A DNA stretch of 8,776 bases from Candidatus Brocadiaceae bacterium (GTDB lineage: Bacteria > Planctomycetota > Brocadiia > SM23-32), in contig PUNP01000625.1 of assembly GCA_003551785.1 (NCBI GenBank), positions 1 through 8,776 on the forward strand, read 5' to 3'. The notes beneath the pieces are model-generated. The model did no database searches. It was given only the letters and a program-made list of their open reading frames with translations, and had not been told where the DNA came from. Below, in pieces: positions 6,276 to 8,776 of the stretch. A program made the position numbers and the translations under genes. Position 1 is the stretch's first letter. Each line of letters starts with the position of its first letter.

Positions 6276-6470
6276 TTAAGGTAAAGCTATCACATTGACA
6301 ATATCTTCATAATAACCTATTATACCCTGTTCAAATGCAAAAAGAAAGGTTAGTAAAGTCACCGCCCCAATAAGTACGGTAAACCATACCAATACTGCGT
6401 ATTCTGAAACGGTCTGGCCAGACTCATCGCGAATGAAATCCTTGCCTTTATTTCTACCTTTCTTTAGCAT
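6276..6470 (-). CDS. Small type IVb pilin-like protein, first gene of the pilin operon
   Basis: The 64-residue product has a basic start (MLKKGRNKGKDFIRD), then ESGQTVSEYAVLVWFTVLIG. The cut would be G18|Q19 with glutamate at +5, leaving only about 46 residues, nearly all membrane helix plus a short tail ending YYEDIVNVIALP. The prepilin signature is shared with the neighbouring pilin, while ESGQ resembles the N-terminus of the TadE and TadG proteins in this window. It may be a minor pilin or a pilin-assembly initiator. It is not long enough to carry a normal adhesive head. The ATG at 6470 has no Shine-Dalgarno sequence; a perfect promoter places the predicted transcript start on or next to this ATG. 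Confidence 0.8.
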   Translation of the reverse strand: MLKKGRNKGKDFIRDESGQTVSEYAVLVWFTVLIGAVTLLTFLFAFEQGIIGYYEDIVNVIALP

Positions 6471-6476
6471 AATATT

Positions 6477-6504
6477 ATTATAACACAGAGCACTGGTCTG
6501 TCAA
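6477..6504 (-). promoter_or_regulatory. Consensus housekeeping promoter of the pilin operon
   Basis: On the minus strand TTGACA (6504-6499) and TATAAT (6482-6477) are both perfect matches to the sigma-70 type consensus, with a 16-base spacer. By normal spacing the first transcribed base would fall at about 6470, the A of the pilin ATG, so the messenger would have little or no leader. Confidence 0.75.
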
Positions 6505-6686
6505 AACATTTCTGCAACTCATCAACTTAATATGGCGTTGGCCCTTAACCTTTTGCACCAGCCTCCAAGCCCATTCGCTGTTGCTCTTTTATGCTTAAAA
6601 CCTCAACGTTCTACTTTCTACATCCCACTTCCCACTTCCGACTTTCCATGTTCCGTTCATCCTGTCCATCCTGTCAAAGTAGGGAC
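6505..6686. other. Spacer between parB stop and the pilin promoter
   Basis: The spacer holds decayed repeat sequence: short blocks of the CCCACTTCCCACTTCC type (6621-6640) and a 9-base tandem CATCCTGTC at 6658-6675. No terminator for parB with stem and T-run was found on the minus strand. No gene is seen. Confidence 0.5.
6658..6675. repeat. Tandem pair of CATCCTGTC
   Basis: Two perfect adjacent 9-base copies lie just downstream of the parB stop. On the minus strand this reads as GACAGGATG units, a kind of decayed simple repeat often seen in gaps of bacterial genomes with many dispersed repeats. Confidence 0.6.
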
Positions 6687-7583
6687 TCAGACCGGCACTC
6701 CATCGCCGCCGGTAAAGACCTCACAGAGCCGCTCGAACTCTTCGTTATCATCGAACTTAATGATGATTTTCCCTTTTTTACCATTACTTTTGATTTCCAC
6801 ATCGGCATGCAGCGACTCCGAAAGCACGGCTTGCAGGCGTTGCGTGTGCGGTGAAGGTGTGTTGGCCTTGCGGGTGGAGGCACCTGTGTTTTCTGCCCCC
6901 ACCTCCGCTGCAGCCCGCTCAGCCGCCCGCACACTCATCGCTTTATCGACGACCTTGCGCGCCAGTGCTAAGCGTCCGGACTCGTCGTCGACAGATAATA
7001 TCGCGCGCGCATGGCCGGCGGACAAAGTTCCACGTGAAACCATCTCGCGCACCTCATCGGGCAGCTCCAGCAGCCGGATCAGGTTCGTCACCGTTGACCT
7101 TTTGAGTCCGATCTTCTCCGCAGCTTCCTGCTGCGTGACATCCAGTTCCTCGCACATGCGCCTGAGCGCGTTAGCTTTTTCAATGGCGTTCAGGTCTCGA
7201 CGCTGCACGTTTTCGATCAGTGCAAACTCGATCATCTGCTCATCAGAGATATTCTTCACTAACGCCGGTATTGTCTCCAGTCCCGCCATCCGCGCCGCAC
7301 GCAGGCGTCGCTCGCCCATGATCAGTTCATACATGCCATCATCGGATGGGCGAACCGAGACCGGCTGAATCACTCCTGCGCTGATGATCGAGTCGGCCAA
7401 CTCCTCAAGACCCGCCTTGTCCATCACCTGGCGAGGCTGATACGGGTTCAGGTCGATCTTTGCCAGCGCTATCTCATCAACACCGTCGCTTCCCGGCTCT
7501 TCTCCTTCGGTTTCGGCCTCAGGCGATTCAGTTCCTATAAGTGATTCGAGCCCCTTGCCGAGCCTTCTCTTTTTGACTGCCAT
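6687..7583 (-). CDS. parB: Chromosome-partitioning protein ParB (CTP-dependent clamp)
   Basis: The 298-residue protein has the full chromosomal ParB/Spo0J layout. RRLGKGLESLI (6-16) is the N-terminal ParA-contact motif. NPYQPR (46-51), GVIQPVSVRP (70-79), the GERRLRAA box (90-97) and ENVQRRDLN (124-132) form the nucleotide-binding ParB/Srx fold. The helix-turn-helix region is about 149-175 (VTQQEAAEKIGLKRSTVTN). GTLSAGHARAIL (185-196) follows, and a short dimerisation domain ends the chain. ParB loads at parS, spreads along DNA as a clamp and recruits ParA and SMC. The start ATG has AGGAG (7592-7596) at 8 bases. The usual upstream partner parA is absent; a repeat-rich gap lies upstream instead. 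A parS-like sequence is embedded in codons 181-186. Confidence 0.95.
   Translation of the reverse strand: MAVKKRRLGKGLESLIGTESPEAETEGEEPGSDGVDEIALAKIDLNPYQPRQVMDKAGLEELADSIISAGVIQPVSVRPSDDGMYELIMGERRLRAARMAGLETIPALVKNISDEQMIEFALIENVQRRDLNAIEKANALRRMCEELDVTQQEAAEKIGLKRSTVTNLIRLLELPDEVREMVSRGTLSAGHARAILSVDDESGRLALARKVVDKAMSVRAAERAAAEVGAENTGASTRKANTPSPHTQRLQAVLSESLHADVEIKSNGKKGKIIIKFDDNEEFERLCEVFTGGDGVPV
7026..7041. promoter_or_regulatory. parS-like site inside parB
   Basis: AGTTCCACGTGAAACC matches the canonical 16-base parS, TGTTTCACGTGAAACA, at 13 of 16 positions, including the whole CACGTG core and both GTT..AAC shoulders. It encodes residues 181-186 (MVSRGT) of ParB on the minus strand. 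Bacillus subtilis is known to carry parS within spo0J (parB), so such placement has precedent. Confidence 0.7.
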
Positions 7584-7711
7584 TTTTCATTCTCCTGCTG
7601 TGCTAAAGTTTGGTTGGTAATAGAAATCTTCATTGTGTTTTTAGGCTAATCATGATACCCACGGGGGCAAGCCCCGTGGAGGAGGCAAATCTCAACGAAG
7701 GGTTCAAACCT
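7584..7711. other. Leader region of parB
   Basis: The region contains the ribosome site of parB (AGGAG, 7592-7596) and one palindromic unit of the dispersed repeat in reversed orientation (7659-7679, arms CCACGGGG / CCCCGTGG, loop GCAAG). No convincing -35/-10 pair was seen; the promoter of parB remains unassigned. Confidence 0.45.
7659..7679 (-). repeat. Palindromic repeat unit, reversed orientation
   Basis: This is the same hairpin type as at 105-125, 7712-7732 and 7780-7800, but with the GGGGCTTG core on the minus strand. It forms a near-perfect stem of about 8 bp about 75 bases upstream of the parB start. Confidence 0.7.
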
Positions 7712-7894
7712 CCACGGGGCTTGTCCCCATGGGTCGAACGACTGACCACCAGAAAAAAATGGCCCCACAAAATGATCCCCCATGGGGCTTGCCCCTGTGG
7801 AAGAAATGGCTGCCTGCTTGGTACTGCGGTCAAGACAGCCACGCTGCCAGCCTTTGATTTTTGATATTTAGGATGATGTACGGAATCTAATCGC
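7712..7894 (+). repeat. Dispersed composite repeat, copy B
   Basis: This is the counterpart of 40-330. It holds two palindromic units (7712-7732 and 7780-7800), the GGTACTGCGGTCA and GATTTTTGATATTTA blocks, and the tail GATGTACGGAATCTAATCGC (7875-7894), in the same order and orientation as copy A but without the 115-base AT-rich tract. The minus strand of both copies can be read as a similar peptide containing GQAPWGII, which follows from the shared DNA and has no gene signals. It overlaps the 58-base repeat (7892-7949) by three bases. Confidence 0.8.
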
Positions 7895-7949
7895 ATCATA
7901 GCCAATACGTAACGATCTACCGCGCCCTTTCAGGGCGCAAAATACGTGT
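7892..7949 (-). repeat. 58-base dispersed repeat, copy 2
   Basis: This is the inverted copy of 4379-4436 (48 of 58 identical). Its internal hairpin GCGCCCTTTCAGGGCGC (7922-7938) has a perfect 7-bp stem, whereas copy 1 has a slightly different loop, suggesting that pairing is kept while the loop drifts. Confidence 0.75.
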
Positions 7950-8007
7950 GAATCAACATCCTCGGGTTGAAACCCGAGGCTACCGAACTTTGCCCCGTTC
8001 GGGGCAA
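7922..8007. repeat. Run of three perfect hairpins
   Basis: Three short palindromes follow one another: GCGCCCT/AGGGCGC (7922-7938, 3-base loop), CCTCGGGTT/AACCCGAGG (7960-7979, 2-base loop) and TTGCCCCG/CGGGGCAA (7990-8007, 2-base loop). They have different stems but the same architecture, and are spaced about 21 and 10 bases apart. None is followed by a T-run. They lie between parB and the external parS-like site. Confidence 0.7.
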
Positions 8008-8129
8008 GGCTTCTGTTTTCGCCCCAGCTGACCATCCGCCACACCGGCCTTTTTTTGCCGATGAGGCGAATATTTGCCGGCCAATACTCCGCGTTCCACG
8101 TGGAACGTCTCCAGTCCCGCTTCCCCGCA
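8008..8129. other. Spacer downstream of the DUF3467-like gene
   Basis: Apart from the parS-like site, the stretch contains CCGGCC/GGCCGG-type short inverted segments (8045-8083) and a T7 run at 8050-8056 on the plus strand. No clear terminator for the minus-strand gene ending at 8130 was recognised. Confidence 0.4.
8092..8107. promoter_or_regulatory. parS-like palindrome
   Basis: CGTTCCACGTGGAACG is a perfect 16-base palindrome. Its inner 14 bases, GTTCCACGTGGAAC, match the parS form known from Pseudomonas, and it agrees at 12 of 16 positions with the Bacillus consensus. The four differences are symmetrical. It is 509 bases upstream of the parB start and about 1.07 kb from the site inside parB. 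Confidence 0.78.
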
Positions 8130-8450
8130 TCACTCAGAGGGTAGTTCTCCGTGCTGCTTGAGCAGTTTGGTCAGTGCGCTGTGCAGCTGGGCCGCGTTCT
8201 GCATGCTCATGGCCACCTGCGTGTCCACTTTCAGTTCCTTAACCGGCGGAAACGCCTGGCCAAAACTGAGAAACGCTTCACCTTTCCTGGCGCTCAGCGT
8301 GCAGAAATTCGCATACTGGCGTTTTGCGTCGTCAAAATTTACCTTTATCTTCCTGCCTTTGCCTTTCTCCCCCTTTCCGCTGTTTTCGGGGATTAAATTG
8401 TCAAAAAAATCGTCTCCAAGCTCTTCCGGTTCATATGGTTCTTCCGGCAT
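8130..8450 (-). CDS. Small DUF3467-like protein of unknown function
   Basis: The 106-residue product has an acidic N-terminus (PEEPYEPEELGDDFFDNL), a Gly/Lys-rich linker (GKGEKGKGRK, about 26-35) and a compact domain reading KIKVNFDDAKRQYANF, then EAFLSFGQAFP, then a final amphipathic helix (AAQLHSALTKLLKQHG). The pattern YaN...eeFll.Fgq..p...v.t.v.ms...A..l...L is that of DUF3467, a short family found in many bacteria and archaea without an assigned role. There is no signal peptide or membrane segment, so it is probably cytosolic. Start: AGGAG (8459-8463) is 8 bases from the ATG at 8450 but only 2 from the ATG at 8456, so the inner one is chosen; the outer would add Met-Thr. Confidence 0.7.
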   Translation of the reverse strand: MPEEPYEPEELGDDFFDNLIPENSGKGEKGKGRKIKVNFDDAKRQYANFCTLSARKGEAFLSFGQAFPPVKELKVDTQVAMSMQNAAQLHSALTKLLKQHGELPSE

Positions 8451-8458
8451 AGTCATCT

Positions 8459-8463
8459 CTCCT
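8459..8463 (-). promoter_or_regulatory. Ribosome binding site that selects the inner ATG
   Basis: AGGAG on the minus strand lies 8 bases from ATG 8450 and 2 bases from ATG 8456. Normal spacing favours 8450. Confidence 0.65.
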
Positions 8464-8464
8464 G

Positions 8465-8776
8465 TAAATTTAATGTAATAAAATAGCCATTCGCTTTCAT
8501 ACTATTCTAAGATAACGTATTTTTCTCCCGCAAGCAAGTGGAAGGTAAAAGGTGATAGGTAAAGACTGAGCGGTGATGGAGGTTTTTGAAGGTGAAGATG
8601 AAGTTATTTTATATTTGTGTTATGGTGTCGTTTTCATTGATTGCTCCACATCCCGGGGAATCGCGCTAAAAGTTTTTGGCGAGCTTTTTTCACTTTCGTG
8701 TTATATTCGTGCAATTGTAGCGTTTTCAGGGGTCTTTACATTTCTCAGCTATATTAACGTTCAATAGGGAATCGCG
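8465..8776. other. Right-hand gap, no convincing gene
   Basis: The first part is AT-rich and should hold the promoter of the DUF3467-like gene on the minus strand, but no strong -35/-10 pair was seen. A purine-rich tract of GGTAAAAGGTGATAGGTAAAG type follows (8542-8565). The direct repeat GGGAATCGCG occurs at 8656-8665 and again at 8767-8776, the very end of the window. A 64-codon plus-strand frame (8573-8767) shows no domain and has no good ribosome site. Confidence 0.5.

Noticed and set aside
5902..6279. 125-codon plus-strand frame
   Set aside because: It is antisense to the pilin gene, which has a clear prepilin signature and ribosome site.
6532..7368. 278-codon plus-strand open frame
   Set aside because: It lies antisense to parB, is Ser/Arg-rich with no domain, and the opposite strand encodes an unmistakable ParB.
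7630..7905. 91-codon minus-strand frame
   Set aside because: It is the counterpart of the repeat-derived frame at 30-263 and crosses several hairpins.
7600..8010. Possible CRISPR array from the many similar palindromes
   Set aside because: Spacing between units is irregular, units differ in sequence, and they also occur in reversed orientation and at distant places.
8573..8767. 64-codon plus-strand frame with hydrophobic stretches
   Set aside because: It has no ribosome site at a sensible distance, unusual composition and no family; chance is likelier in an AT-rich gap.

Overview
The window looks like a chromosomal segment of an uncultivated, probably diderm bacterium. All recognisable genes lie on the minus strand. 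They fall into two groups: parts of a Tad/Flp (type IVb pilus) apparatus, and a chromosome-segregation gene, parB. No taxon can be named with confidence. The dense intergenic palindromes and decayed AT-rich repeats resemble what I associate with Omnitrophota/PVC-like candidate phyla, but that is an impression and not a result.

Layout from right to left, which is the direction of transcription. Bases 8451-8776 hold no convincing gene. A small DUF3467-like protein (8130-8450) follows. Next is a repeat-rich stretch (7600-8129) with a parS-like palindrome at 8092-8107 and a run of three near-perfect hairpins. Then comes parB (6687-7583), which carries a second parS-like site inside its coding sequence at 7026-7041. 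After a short spacer, a perfect -35/-10 promoter (6477-6504) drives two small type IVb pilin genes (6276-6470 and 6016-6261). A 430-base spacer of hairpins separates these from a 5'-truncated Rpn-family nuclease/transposase remnant (5053-5601), which ends 12 bases before a TadV/CpaA-type prepilin peptidase gene (4471-5040). A 500-base spacer contains a 359-bp inverted-repeat element and part of a dispersed repeat. Last come tadE-like (3281-3964) and a very large tadG-like gene (331-3276), 4 bases apart. Bases 1-330 are again dispersed repeat.

How the genes fit together: the prepilin peptidase would cleave the two pilins at a Gly|Gln junction, and the TadE- and TadG-like proteins would act as pseudopilin or surface components. 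The motor ATPase, inner-membrane platform, secretin and pilotin genes are not in the window, so the system is either split over several loci or continues elsewhere. ParB would load on the two parS-like sites. Its usual partner parA is not next to it. The most notable features are the parB/parS arrangement, the apparently leaderless pilin transcript, the exceptional C-terminal part of the TadG-like protein, and the families of dispersed palindromic repeats that occupy almost every gap.
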